Notes: generated by a model from the letters alone, not told the origin. DNA of 64,000 bases from Chaetoderma sp. LZ-2023a (GCA_034401795.1 CM067367.1:82248926-82312925); one strand, 5' to 3'; shown: positions 45,235 through 57,299, counted from the first letter of the stretch. Program-made: numbers and translations.

Positions 45235-45345
45235 TAAAAAAAATGCTGACGATTTGGAAAATAATTTGAGTGCAGGTTGTTAACGCCTATGGCAGCAAAG
45301 ATAGCATTAAAAATGCATCTTCGAAATATTCTGCAGAAGAACAAG
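45235..45345. repeat. Divergent family A-like hairpin
   Basis: Contains TTTGGAAAATAATTTGAGTG and a loosely complementary right part (AAATATTCTGCAG). It is heavily worn. Confidence 0.35.
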
Positions 45346-45639
45346 TAGATAATGAATAGAAAACCCGACATATGCCATACAGGATTGGATGCGTTAATGT
45401 ACGTGAAGCCTCAATTTACTCTTCTTAAATGGCTTCATCTCTTTTCCAGACGAACAAACAGCTGTTGGGTGTGTCTAGCAACTCAAGAAGTGACCTTGTA
45501 CCAATTACAAGACTTCAATTGGCGTTCTTGGACCTGCAATTAGATTGCCTCATCGTCAAACACAGCAATATTTCTTCACTCAGACCAAGTGTACTGTCCA
45601 AATAGCAATCGGGGCAAGTAGAGGTGAGGTGATCTGGGC

Positions 45640-46630
45640 CCCTGTTTCACACTTTTTTCTTTTTTGTTCTTTCCTTTGTTCTCTCCTTTGTTATTGTGAG
45701 ACCTTTTTTCCTTTGATCTCTGCCGCCTTTTGTGTCGGTTTCCTTTGACGGGGGCCCAGCTCTCCACTGTTTTGATTGAATGTTAGATGTAGAGGATGTC
45801 CATAAGCTGCTCCACTCATTAAATCCCGTGATATCTGTCATCCAATCAGGTGAGCTTAAAGGTAATTAGTGTAATGATTGACAAGAGTTAATGCATAGCG
45901 TAAGATGATTGACAGCATACATGCCTGGACTTGTCTTTTCCTGACTCTGGAAACTCATTCAATTTCGAAGCCCCGACACCTCGTTAAATCACACGACTCC
46001 TGACATTCAGTGAGGTGATCTTAAGAGTAATTACCGTAATGATTGCCAATGTAAATGGCGGTAATTAAGGGCGATTGGCAGGCTGCGTGTCTGGCATCAT
46101 CTTTTCCTGGGAACTCGTTCAATCATGAAGTCTTGCCACCTCGTTAAGTCACGTGTCTCCTTGCATCCAATGCGGTGGGCTTAAAGGCAATTCATGTAAT
46201 AATTTACAAGTATTAATGAGGGTAATTAAGGATCTTTGTCAGGGTGCATGTCTGGCAGCATCTTTTCCTGGGAACTCGTTCAATCATGAAGCTGCGCCCC
46301 TTCGTTAAGTCACGTGTCTCCTGGCATCCAATGAGGTGAGCCTAGGGGTAATTAGTGTAATGATTGACAAGTGTTACTGAGGGTAATTAAGGATGATTGG
46401 CAGGGTGCATGATCGTCATCGTCTTTTCCAGGGAACTCGTTCAATCATGAAGCCTCACTCCTTCATTAAGTCACGTGTCTCCTGGCATCTAATGAGGTGA
46501 GCTTAAGGGTAATTAGTGTAATGATTGACAAGGGTTAATGCATAGCGTAATGATTATTGACAACCTACATGTCTGGACTCGTCTTTTTTCTGACACTGGG
46601 AACTCGTTCAATCTTGGGATATTAATTTTT
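45640..46630. repeat. 161-bp satellite, five units
   Basis: The block AA(A/G)TCACGTG-CTCCTG-CATCC-ATGAGGTGAGC starts units at 45821, 45986, 46146, 46307 and 46468, with spacings of 165, 160, 161 and 161. Each unit continues with AATTAGTGTAATGATTGACA and GGAACTCGTTCAATCATGAA. The leading part (45640-45820) matches the arms of the foldback at 690-2425. Confidence 0.85.
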
Positions 46631-47095
46631 AATGGTCAAGCTATAGCTAAGAACAATTGTGGAAGACGCCTCTGTTAGTCTAATGGATTGATCCGTAAAC
46701 TTCTGAACCTCGGCGCTTTTAGCCATGACAATGTACACGGGTCGATGAATCGTGTAAGGACAACTGGTTAGTTATTACTCCAACAGATTAAAATCATCTT
46801 GTCGAGCTTTAAAACAACTTCGACTGCGTGTAACGATCATACAAATTTCACCAAATCAATTTTCAATCGTGTTAGATTAATAACAACAACTTGTTAAATT
46901 TTTAATGGACATTGAACGGCCACACACTATTGGGAAAAAATTCCAGTCTAAGTTGACTCAGGGGTTGGACGGGTTATAGGTGATGGTTCTTTCAGTTTTC
47001 AATGTATTATATGGGTATGCATATGAGAGACGCCGTTATAAGCCACATATCTTATTGTGCCTCCATTAGAGCAGAAATAAAATCGATTTAAACAA
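46631..47095. other. Spacer, nothing recognised
   Basis: No supported gene or repeat. Confidence 0.4.
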
Positions 47096-47945
47096 ACATC
47101 AACCAGTCAAATTAGTTTCAAAATATTCAATAGCCTACATGTATAGCTTTCTGGAAATTGCTAGTCAGGGCATTCAGAGATCGATTGATCCCAACATGTT
47201 TCTGTGGCCATGCATGAAGCTATCTGAGCCATAATAGAGGAATCCATTTCTAGCTATGCTCCGCCCATTTCGAAGTAAGATCCGCCCACCTTGAATTGAT
47301 TTCCGATTTTGAAACCTGAACTCCAAGAATCTATATTTCAAGGTAACTATACATGTCAAATATATTGAATATTTTGAAATTAATTTGACCGGGGACCGTT
47401 GCTGCCTATATCCAGAGGAGAATCCACAGCTCCCAGTCAAATTAGTTTTAAAATATTCAACAGAATATTTATTAAATTGTAAATTCACCAAGGGCATTCA
47501 GTTCGTACACATCATGGCGGACCTTTCGCTTTCAGCGACTGATGATTGTGACGTCAGAAAATCTGTCACGCAATGGAGAAATCTAGCTTTAGCTATGCCC
47601 CGCCCATCTCTAACTAAGCTCCACCCACGCTTTGCCCATTTTCTGATTCTCAATTTCCAGAAAACTATACAGAGCAGTTTTTGGATATTTTGAAACCAAT
47701 TTGCCGGGGTGCTGTTGCTGCCTATGGCAGCAGCAGTGTCGAGTCAAATTAGTTTTAAAATATTCAACAGCATGTTTATTAAATAGTAGAAACATACAAT
47801 ACAATTCGTACAACCTGACGGACTATTAAGTGTTTAAAATGCACTAAATCGAGTCATTCATGACGTAATTAATTATGACGTCAGTCTACACGTCACGTAG
47901 TTAGGTATGACACCATATGATTGACCGAGAAACTGGATTCATGAA
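47096..47945. repeat. Stacked family A copies
   Basis: At least three hairpin cores or halves: 47100-47130, 47365-47465 and 47685-47775. They are joined by CCCCGCCCATCTCTAACTAA, GATCGATTGATCCC and CGTCA segments in alternating orientation, ending near 47940 (GAGAAACTGGATTC). Confidence 0.7.
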
Positions 47946-48199
47946 CTGATTATGACATCAGATACGTGGCGTATTGACTGCAGGGTCAACAGCGGCAGAC
48001 TGCCACACCTGGAGGGTCTTTGGGGGAATAGTTTAGGGAAGTACATATTTGCCCAGATTATTGAGCCAAAACTTTATCAGTCTGAGTGCAAGCAATGACC
48101 TCTCAGGACATCAGATTTTCAAGAAAAAGTTTCTGAAGATATTCAGTTCCATAGAATTTTATACAATTTGTGGTAGATTTACCAAATTCGGAGACATTT

Positions 48200-49075
48200 T
48201 CCAAGTTTGCCCTATCTGACAAAATTCCTAGAATCGCCACTAACATTTTGAATCCTAGGGAGCCAATATCCCAATTTCAAGGCAGCCATACATGTAAGCT
48301 TTTCAATAGTTGGAAAGAAATTCGTCAAAAACGTGTTGCTGCCTAGGTCTTTACTATTTAATAAACTTGCTATTGAATATTTTGAACCTAATTTGACTGG
48401 GCGCTGTTGCTGACATAGTTTCAAAATATTCTACAGTTTAACTGTATCGTTTCTGGAAATGGAGACTCGGAGAGTGCAGGAATCGATCGATCCCAACACG
48501 GTCAAATCGTGGGTGGGGATTAGCTAGAGATGGGCCGGGCCTAGCTAAAACTGGCTACCTTCATCCCATGGCACCCATTGAGAAATGTTCTCTCACGCAA
48601 TCCATCAATTCATATGGTTTGTGTGTTATGGAATCTGTTGTCTCTGGCCTATTGATTTGAAAAGATTAAGCTAATAGAGGAATCAATTTCCAGATATGCC
48701 CCGCCCATTTCTAGCTAGGCACCGCCCATTCCTAGCTATGCTCCGCCCATTTGTAGCTATAGTCTTCTGGATAAACTCGGCAAACTTTTTATGCGTATTG
48801 GAATCGAGTTGAAATTTTGAACACTGAATTATCGGAATCTATCAATTTCTACGTTACTATGCAGGTAAGCAGTTGAATATTTTTAAACTAATTTGACTGG
48901 GAACTGTTGCTGCCTATGGCAACAACAGCTCCCAGTCAAATTAGTTTCAAATTATTCAAAAGAATGTTTATTAAATTGTAAATTCATCAAAGCCATACAA
49001 TTTGGTGTTCATGAGAGAGCTTTTGATTGTGGCATCAGACTTAATAGGGACAGATTTCATGTTTCCACTAGATTA
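48200..49075. repeat. Two further family A copies
   Basis: One core lies at 48370-48440 with CTATTGAATATTTTGAACCT. Another lies at 48868-48965, where TTTTTAAACTAATTTGACTG pairs with CAGTCAAATTAGTTTCAAAT around GCTGCCTATGGCAAC. GCCCCGCCC, GGGCCGGGCC and GATCGATC boxes flank them. Confidence 0.7.
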
Positions 49076-49258
49076 TAACAATAACTGTGTTTTGTTGGGC
49101 GTTATGCTTGTTTGAGGCCCGACTTCTGTGATTTAAGCACGGCATGTTCATTTTGTAGTCCGAGCCTAACGAGAGCTTCAAACGAAAATGAAGAGCTTCA
49201 ATCGCACAAAAGGAGCCTCAAACGATCACATGGACCAAACGAAAAAACGTTAGTACTA

Positions 49259-49261
49259 TAC

Positions 49262-49346
<85 letters not shown>

Positions 49347-49347
49347 T
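49259..49347. repeat. (TTA)n microsatellite
   Basis: About 28 uninterrupted TTA/ATT repeats. Confidence 0.95.
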
Positions 49348-49359
49348 TTATTAATCTAC

Positions 49360-50590
49360 CGGGTAAGTTTAGCACATGTGTTATTCTAGCATTTCAATGT
49401 CGTCTGCCTGTTCGGATTCCCAGATAGATTTTTTTTAATGTATTCATTTTTAAATTGCTAACTATTCAATAAAGTGTTGCCAGTATTTGCCATGTAGCTG
49501 TAATTATTGTCTTAATGAGAAGCCTTTCTACCATAATGAGTGCTATGAGTACTCAATTTCACATCAATATATTGACTTCAGTATTTGACGTACTCGTCAC
49601 GATGAAAGACGACAGATTGTTTGCAGATTAATATTCTCGCGTTGTGATGAAATGTACAACATTTTGATGGCCATAATATGATATAAGCCTATGTAAAACA
49701 CGTGTATAACTAATATTATCTTTGGCCACACGAACCAGCTGCTTTCACGGCCACCAGACACGTGACGTCAACGGCTGGCGGTTATTGAGTAGTAATGTCC
49801 GCCGTTGACGTCATCGGCGGGCGGTTCATTGAGAATTTACCTTTCCAGTTTTAGCTCTATAATAATAATAATATTAATAAAATCTTTATTTATTGAGGGT
49901 AAAAACACGGTCAGCAATACATCTGTTCTTCCCCAAGGCCCTCAACTTATCTATGGAACATATGTACATATATATAAATTATATACTGGGAATATTTACA
50001 GCATAAAGAAAATTTTAAATGATTTTTGAAACTTATTTCATCCTGCTTTCTAGATGTATAGTTAATCCTTTTAATGTACATGTATATTGTATCTTTTATG
50101 TTCTGCTGCTTATCTTGAGAACAGTTTGAGAGAAAATTCATTGAAAATGGTGGCAGCAAGTAACCATTCTCGGTCAAATTGATTATCAATATAGATAGAT
50201 AATATAATATTTTTAAAATAATTTTCCCCCGAAAACCATGTTTTAGCCTGGAAATCAGGATGAGATGGTTCATTAGAAATCACAATGAAATATGTAAGAT
50301 CAATCAATAATTAATCATTTCTTGATATTGTAGCGCATTGACCAGAACTCTGTTGTAAAGCATTAAGGCAATAAACATGAAAAATGTCAAAGGTTAAGAC
50401 ATGAACTGATTTGAAAATGTGAAATAATACATGTAGCATCTGTGATCAATAGAATCTCAACCTCGTTGCCACCTCGTGTCAAATTCATAACACTGGTCTA
50501 GTAAGGTCTCATTTGAAACACTCAAAAAAGTCATTTCAAATGACACGAGGCAGCTCGTATCTGCGCGACACGAGGCAGCTCGCATGCAAT
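49360..50590. other. AT-rich spacer
   Basis: No supported gene. Bases 49745-49840 hold a loose inverted pair around GACGTCAACGGC / GCCGTTGACGTCA. Bases 50535-50585 repeat CACGAGGCAGCTCG twice. Confidence 0.45.
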
Positions 50591-50599
50591 TTTCAATGT

Positions 50600-50995
50600 A
50601 AGATATAGGCACGTCCATCTCTAGCTAAGCTCCACCCTCACCTCGCTCGTGTTGAGACCGATCGATCCCTGAACTCCCTGACTATCAATTTCCAGAAAAC
50701 TATACAGGGAGGTTGTTGAATATGTTGAAACTAATTTGATTGGGTGCTGTTGTTGCCTATGGCAGCAACAGCGCCCAGTCAAATTAGTTTCAAAATATTG
50801 AATAGCATATTTATTATATAGTAAAGACATACAATCCGTACAACAACGCTTATCCCATCACCAATTATGCGTCCGTGACGAGCTCAGTTACGTCATTTGT
50901 GACGTCATTGGTTATGACGTCATCATGCATGTCGCGTAGTTGATTATGACGTCATATGTTGGATGGATAAATTGGAAAGGTCCAGTGTCATACAT
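50600..50995 (+). mobile_element. Family A MITE
   Basis: CATCTCTAGCTAAGCTCCAC, GATCGATCCC and the core at 50715-50815 (GAAACTAATTTGATTGGGTG / GCGCCCAGTCAAATTAGTTTC), then four CGTCA clusters and the right end AAATTGGAAAGGTCCA. The left end is slightly worn. Confidence 0.8.
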
Positions 50996-51299
50996 AATCA
51001 CCTTATTGCGCGATAACGCCCGCTATATTAATAATAATGATTGCTTCTGAACGCGTATCGATGATCATAATATTTGATAAGCAGTTATTAATGGAGATTT
51101 TGTAGTACAAATGTCAACAAATTTAATATCGAGTTGCAATCAATCGTATTGCTCTTTTTATAATCTTTTGCTAACAGATAAAATAAAAGTCTGTCAAAAT
51201 GTAAACGTTTATAATGAGAATGTCAAATCTAAATCTATTAATCTTATATTAAACTTTTAGATGTTGAAATTTCCATGTCGCTGTTTCAGCACAACTATG

Positions 51300-51405
51300 C
51301 GTGGAAGGTGTTGAATATATGGAAACTAACTTTACCAGGAGTTGTTATTGTCTATGGCTTTTTGAGTTCCAAGTCGAATTGTTTTTAAAGTATTCAACAT
51401 AATAT
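51300..51405. repeat. Divergent family A-like hairpin
   Basis: GTTGAATATATGGAAACTAA and a mirrored AATTGTTTTTAAAGTATTCAAC around a short loop. No other family A parts are clear. Confidence 0.5.
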
Positions 51406-51570
51406 TCCTTAAACCAAAGAATTTGTTATTTCTGTAATTGTAAGGGTTAAAGAGTTAACACGTCATTCTATTTATTAGGCCTATATATTGTCAGTTTTGC
51501 AGTTTCTCTATACATTCTCTCCGGCTACAGTTCTAACAGATGCATCACGATCTGTCAGGCATAGAACATA

Positions 51571-51975
51571 ATGGCCGTTTCCAGTTTTAGTTATTCCCCG
51601 CCCATCTCTAGCTAAGATCCAACCACCCCTCGCTCGCGTTGGGATCGATCGATCCCTGAACCCCGTGACTGTACATTTACAGAAAACTATACAGGTAAGC
51701 TGTTGAATATTTTGAAACTAATTTGACTGGGTGATGAATATGCTGCCTATGGCAGCAACAGTGCACAGTCAAATTAGTTCCAAAATATCCAACAGCATAT
51801 TTATTAAATAGTAAAGCCATACAATTCGTACAACACCGCATATTCAGTCTGCAATTATGCGTTCGTGACGAACCTATCTACGTCATTCATGACGTAGTTG
51901 ATTATGACGTTATCCTACAAGTCACCTAGTTGATTATGACTATATATCATGGATGGGTAAACTGGAAAGGTCCAT
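51571..51975 (+). mobile_element. Family A MITE, best full copy with TA duplication
   Basis: Starts ATGGCCGTTTCCAGTTTTAG and ends AAACTGGAAAGGTCCAT, flanked by TA on both sides (51569-51570, 51976-51977), as expected for Tc1/mariner-type mobilisation. The order inside is GC box, GATCGATCGATCCC, ATACAGGTAAGCTG, palindrome, TTTATTAAATAGTAAAG, AATTCGTACAAC, then CGTCA clusters. Confidence 0.85.
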
Positions 51976-52019
51976 TAATCATGCCACCGAAGTCCGAAGT
52001 AAATATTACGGTTGGTGCC

Positions 52020-52110
52020 GCCTACCCGCCTGGCTGCCCGCCAGACCGACCGCCCACCCGTTCGTCCGTTCATCCATCTGTCCGTCCGTTCATCCGTCTG
52101 TTCGATGGCA
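52020..52110. repeat. Degenerate CCGT/CCAT microsatellite
   Basis: CCGCC, CCGTCCGTTCATCC type tetranucleotide repeats. Confidence 0.75.
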
Positions 52111-52130
52111 GAATCACCATTTGGCACATA

Positions 52131-52690
52131 TAGTCATATTATGAGTGGCTAAATGTAATTTAGTTTGGAGTCAAAAGTTCCAACATTGAGGTCAGGGGGA
52201 CATTTAATCCATATCTGAATTTTCGGCGATAACTCTGCAATGCAAGAAATTATAATCACGAAATTGGTAACATGCATTCATAGGGTTGTTGGCTGGAACC
52301 ACCATCTTGTGTCAGGTCAAAGGTATCATATTAACTAGGTCACAGGGTTACTATGTTTATTCATGAAATTCACATTTGTATCCATAAATCGGGAACGCAA
52401 GTAAGTAGAATCACCAAATTTGGCACAACCATTCATATTATAAGTCCCTAGAGAAAATTTACTTTCAGCTCACAACGTCAGATATCTAGGTCACTGGGTC
52501 ACTAAACGTATCACGAAATACAGATTTTAGCCATAAATCTGGAACGCAAGTTATTGGAATTACAAAATTCATATCATAGGTGGCTAGACATTTGACGAGT
52601 TTCGGGACAAAGCATCAAATAGCTAGGTGACGGGGTCACGAGGTGCACACCGGAATACGTATTTGGCCATAACTCTGGTTTGGCGATAAC
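52131..52690. repeat. Tandem repeat, ~150-bp unit
   Basis: GGAACGCAAG preceded by CCATAAATC recurs at about 52382 and 52531, with relatives at 52229 and 52666 (spacings about 153, 149 and 135). Each unit also has a CACGAAAT, TTCATAT and CTAGGTCAC-GGGTCAC block. This type is common in mollusc genomes. Confidence 0.7.
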
Positions 52691-52775
52691 CGAGACAATC
52701 ATTCCAGTGATAAATTTTCAGAAATAGTCTCTTGGCCTGCAAGTGGACATTCAATAAACAGATATTGTGAACAAA
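52690..52775. repeat. TTAA MITE scrap
   Basis: GATAACCGAGACAATCATTC, CAGTGATAAATTTTC and CTCTTGGCCTGCAAGTGGAC match the right half of the TTAA MITE. Confidence 0.6.
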
Positions 52776-52944
52776 TCTTGCCCATGAAGAGGTAAGCGTA
52801 ACCTGGTCCCTCAAGTGGCTGATACGATATCAGCATTTACGTGATGTCCGCAAATTCTCGTCAGTATGTCATTAATTTTTTAGTGCATCCGTTTTAAATT
52901 TTAAGATAAATTAAATGAATTATTTTTCTGTTATAGTTGCATAT

Positions 52945-53275
52945 TCACACCAAACTGCATGAAAATAAAGGTCTTTAAATTGCATTTATGGGCCTAGACG
53001 TAATAACGTGAAACGAAATAAATCTTAACATATAATGATTTCATTCCGTGCAAATTATTATATTTTCTTTATTGCAAATTTGAATTAGGGACTCGTGTCG
53101 GTCATTAGATTTCACAACTCAAAATCCTTTATTCATTTCTACGTAATAAAAGCATCATGTTAAGATTTATTTCGTTTCATTACATCTAGGCCCACAATTT
53201 AAGCCTTTAAATGTATACAATTTTAACAATTTAATTTCCAAGCATTCTGCTGTGAATATGCACCTTTAAATGATC
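52945..53275. repeat. Loose inverted repeat
   Basis: Bases 52965-53030 (GGTCTTTAAATTGCATTTAT, GGGCCTAGACGTAAT, GTGAAACGAAATAAATCTTA) recur inverted at 53155-53215 (TAAGATTTATTTCGTTTCAT, TACATCTAGGCCCA). It is probably a further foldback MITE of about 320 bp. Confidence 0.6.
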
Positions 53276-53317
53276 CATGCCGGTACGTGTTTGGGTGCTC
53301 CGTTGCCCTTTAACACT

Positions 53318-53552
53318 TTAACACTCGGATTTGTTCAAGAAAGCCTCAAATTTCTCAAAGAAAATGTCCATTTGCAGAACAACAGAAGACTAATTTTGAA
53401 AATTTACCACTGGAGTGACTGGCTCGGTTATCGATCCAGCCTCTCCGGTGGTAAATTTTCAAAAATTGTTTCTCTTGGTCTGTAACTAGTCCTTTTTCAA
53501 GATCACTGCAGAAGCCGCTTTTGGCTGATATGCGTGTTAATGTGTTAATTAA
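53318..53552. mobile_element. TTAA MITE copy
   Basis: Runs from ACACTTTAACACTCGG to CGTGTTAATGTGTTAATTAA, with the mirrored TTTGAAAATTTACCACTGGA / TCCGGTGGTAAATTTTCAAA core. Confidence 0.7.
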
Positions 53553-53696
53553 AGATTCAATTCTTTGTATCCCATACTACCCTGGGGTAAATTATGCCAA
53601 TGGCCACTCATTACACATGAGAGCCTTTTCTGAATCTCATCTCGATTGGAGATCTCGCGAGACACGAGTGCATTTAAAAGAACCACACATCTCCAA

Positions 53697-53785
53697 GTCC
53701 CCCCCCCACCACCCTATTCCACCCACCCTACCCCACCTCCAAACGCACCCACCTCATACCCTCAACCTCATCCCTACCACAATCT
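53697..53785. repeat. C-rich low-complexity tract
   Basis: CCCCCCCCACCACCC followed by CCACCC-type repeats. Confidence 0.8.
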
Positions 53786-54139
53786 TGGATCTTTTCACAT
53801 AACTTTATGCTCTTTGTTCAAAGTTGATGAATTGAAAAGAGCAAGGCGATGGCGTCATTGGACAATGGAAAGATGTAATTACAAGAACATGACCGCTCCA
53901 TACAACCAAACACGACCGCATCTTCTGGGAGCAGTCAATACGTCAGTGTGAGAGTTTCGTGGGTATTTTTTTAATTCTCTCAGGCTATTTGACAATAGCG
54001 TATAAGGTTATATCCGATAAATACCAGTCTGAGCAGTATTATGACCTATAGATTTCCCAATAGTCTCAGTTTTAAAAGTGATTGTAATTCCAGGAATGGG
54101 ATTCCATAAACTAATCGCTGATTTTAGGCGAGTATTAGA

Positions 54140-54545
54140 ATGTATCTCTCCAGTTTTAGCCATGCCCCCAACCCCCACCTCTAGCTAAGCTCCACCCACA
54201 CTTCGCCGTGTTGGGATTGATCGATCCCCGAATAGCCTAACTATCAATTTCCTGAAAACTATACAGGTAAACTGTTTAATTTGATTGCGTGCTGTTGCTG
54301 CCTGTACGGGAACCACAACGCTCAAGTCAAATTAGTAGCAAAATATTCAACAGATTATTTATTAAATAGTAAAGAGATACAATTCGTGCAACAACACATA
54401 GTCCGTCTTCAACTATGCGTTCGTGACGTACTTATCTACGTCATTCATGACGTCATAATGACGCCATTCATGATGATGTCATTCTGCACGTCACGTAGTT
54501 GATAATGACGTCATATGATGGATGGATAAAGTAGAAATGTCTCTT
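54140..54545 (+). mobile_element. Family A MITE
   Basis: Starts near TATCTCTCCAGTTTTAGCCA, then GATTGATCGATCCC, a shortened hairpin (54270-54355), TTTATTAAATAGTAAAG and CGTCA clusters, ending GGATAAAGTAGAAATGTC. Confidence 0.7.
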
Positions 54546-54831
54546 GGTCGTGAATCTGTTTCTGAGAGTTGATACAGTACAGTTCATGAATACTTTAGAA
54601 TGTTGCCAGAGCAAAATAAACCGTACTGTTGAATATTTTGAACATAATGGAATTGGAAGATATTGCATCCTTAAGGCATCAATCTCTTCAAATTCAATAA
54701 TGTTCAAATTAATGAGCAGAACATTTCTTACTAACTGACATATTTCTGTTTTTCTGTTTGGAAACACGTTAGCTTATTTATTAGATTACTGTATTTGAAA
54801 AGACATATACGATCATGTTTCAATGGACCTT

Positions 54832-55337
54832 TCCAGTTTATCCATCAATCAAATGACGTCATAGTCAACTACGTGACGCGTAGGATGACGTTATAATCAA
54901 TGACGTCGTGAATGGCGTAAATAAGTTCGTCACGAACGCATAATATGGACCTTTCCTGTTTATCCATCCATAATATGACGTCGTAAACAACTACGTGATT
55001 GGAAGTATGACGTCATGATCAATGACGTCGTGAATGACGCAAATAAGTACGTGTAATACGAATGTATAATTGCTGACGGACTAAGCGCTGTTGTGCGAAT
55101 TGTATGTCATTACTGTTTAATAATACATGCTGTTGAATATTTTGAAACTAATTTGTCTGGGTGCCGTTGCTGCACCCAGTCAAATTAGTTTCAAATTATT
55201 TAACAGCTTATCTGCATAGTTTTGTGGAAATTGATAGTCACGGAGTTCAGAGATCGATCGATCCTAACACGAGCAATGTGTGTGAAGAGCTTAGCTAGAG
55301 ATGGGCGTCGCATAGATATAACTGGAAAGGTCCATTA
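54832..55337 (-). mobile_element. Two adjoining family A copies
   Basis: 54832-54942 starts AATGGACCTTTCCAGTTTAT and is cut where a second copy begins (54945, ATGGACCTTTCCTGTTTATC). The second runs through CGTCA clusters, a short hairpin (55132-55205) and GATCGATCGATCCT to GGAAAGGTCCAT (55335), followed by TA. Confidence 0.8.
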
Positions 55338-55425
55338 ACCACAGCAGTACCCCCACACACCCCACACACCCACACCCACACCCACCCCCGCCCGCACCCC
55401 CACCCCTACCCCACGACCCATAAAA
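55338..55425. repeat. C/A-rich microsatellite
   Basis: CCCACACACC and CCCACCCCCG type repeats. Confidence 0.8.
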
Positions 55426-56280
55426 TTAGACAATACACAGGGAATCTGTTAAATATTTTGAAAGTCATTTGAGATTATTTCTTGCATCATAAAGAGTTTG
55501 TCGTTTTTTTGTCTCTGCGGTTTTAAAATTGGGTTAAGCAATTTAAAGGAGAACTAACTTCACATCATAATAGTTATTCAAGTGATCTAACACGCCACTC
55601 GTAAACTATACATAGAATATTATGCTTGTTATCATGACGCTAATGAAAGATATTCAGGCTTGATTAGCTAAAAGTTGAACCATTTATCTATGATGGCTGG
55701 CGTCTTTTACTTTTCACCCAATCAGATTAAGACGAGCGTATCCGCCTCGGTCTATACGCTCAGTCACAGCTGTGCCACGAATAGTTTGACAATGCGATAT
55801 AATAGCAACCATACGGGTAAGTTTTAGGCATAGGCAGCAACAACTTCCAATCAGATTAGTTTCAGAACATTCAATAAGATGATTTTTACATAACAAAAAA
55901 TGTAATGCATGACATCATACACTATCGCTTGAGTAGACAAAATGTCGGCGATTATTGTTCAACATATATGAGATTACAAAGCAGGTAATTGCGATACAGA
56001 TACGGGAATTTGACAGGTTTTGAATGATATGGAGTCTATAAACCATAATCTAGCTGTAAAATGCAACATTTGAGAAAAGATTAGCATCGCTTTAAATACT
56101 CTTTTAAGATGAGTGTGTCCAACTACCGCTTAAAGTCGTAAAGGGGCTAACCATTTTTGCGAGCGCAACAAAGTGATCTTAAAGACAAGTGATTATCGAA
56201 TACATGTCAGGTGTCGCATAAGATATACTGTTTTATGAATCACAAAATGATAGTTCTTTAAAACACGTAAAAGTAATACT
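55426..56280. other. Spacer with worn family A arm
   Basis: AT-rich. Bases 55835-55880 (GGCAGCAACAACTTCC, CAATCAGATTAGTTTCAGAA) are a worn hairpin arm. Nothing else is recognised. Confidence 0.45.
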
Positions 56281-56406
56281 AAGATAGGTGGTCCTTATAA
56301 GGCAGGTGGTCCTTATAAGATACGCGGCCCTTCAAAGACAGGTGGTATTTCGAAGATACGTGGTCCTACAAAGACTGGTGTTTGTTCTAAAACAGGTGGT
56401 CAACTG
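56281..56406. repeat. 18-bp minisatellite, seven units
   Basis: Units of exactly 18 bp starting AAGATAGGTGGTCCTTAT, then AAGGCAGGTGGTCCTTAT and five more diverged copies. GGTGG is the conserved centre. Confidence 0.85.
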
Positions 56407-56935
56407 TAGCATATGAGGTTCATGACGGGAACCAGATACGGAAATGTATACGTTGACACAGTCTTTATCACATAGGTAGTAATATTGCAAGAGCAATTTC
56501 CTATATCGCATGGATGCCACCATTCTTCTTCTTGGGGTAAATATCCCCCAATACATTGGAGCATCCATACTTAATACAGTCTGCCTAAACTTGTTTTAAA
56601 TTGTGTTATAATTGGAACGGTGTGTTATCTGGCAGTGGCATTAGCAGCACTGACTGCTCATTTTAGCCAGGAATTGCTGGTCGTCAGTGGGTCATAGAAA
56701 TATCTACATTGTTGTGTTGGCGCCTGGAAGATGTCAGTCGTCTGCCCCGGAGTTTAGTTGTCTGGATGACCGATTGTTTGAGCCACATAGTGCCATCCTC
56801 CCGTCATCATAGCCAAGTGAGTCCTCGTATGGCTAATCCACCTAAATCGGTATGAAACGGCATTTTCGTGAATATTTGGTGTATTTGTCCACCTATGTGG
56901 CGACTGGCTAAATATTGGCAAGTTCAGAATCATCA
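56407..56935. other. Spacer, possible LINE 5' flank
   Basis: No supported gene. It may include the 5' UTR of the LINE downstream. Confidence 0.4.
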
Positions 56936-56942
56936 TCGGTCA

Positions 56943-57105
56943 TGCCCCACTGATTTCCGTGCTTATCCTGTAAAAAAAACCAGTTAAACGCAATCAGCGT
57001 GGCATACTATGTGATTGTTGTGGTGACTGGGTGCATTTAGGTTGCTCCCAGCTAACTCCACCTAAATTCCCCTTTAATAATATTTATAACAATTCTGAAT
57101 TCATG
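56943..57105 (+). pseudogene. PHD-type zinc finger of the LINE
   Basis: The frame CDCCGDWVHLGCSQLTPPKF (57010-57069) has the C-x2-C, W, H, C spacing of a PHD finger. An upstream CPTDFRAYPVKK in another frame is likely its first half, separated by a frameshift within the A-run at 56972-56979. PHD fingers are found in ORF1 or the ORF2 N-terminus of CR1-group LINEs. Confidence 0.6.
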
Positions 57106-57299
57106 CTAAATATCCTAAGTGCAATTTATACAAACATAAATACAAACTTAGCTATAAACCCATTCAGACTCAATGCACCAAGCCAATGCACATTCTCTGA
57201 AGTCGATACTGATGACGAAAAAATAAAGTTTATACACCAGAATGTGATTATATACTGCAGGAAGAATTTAATGACAATATAAAAACGAGTACATACACT

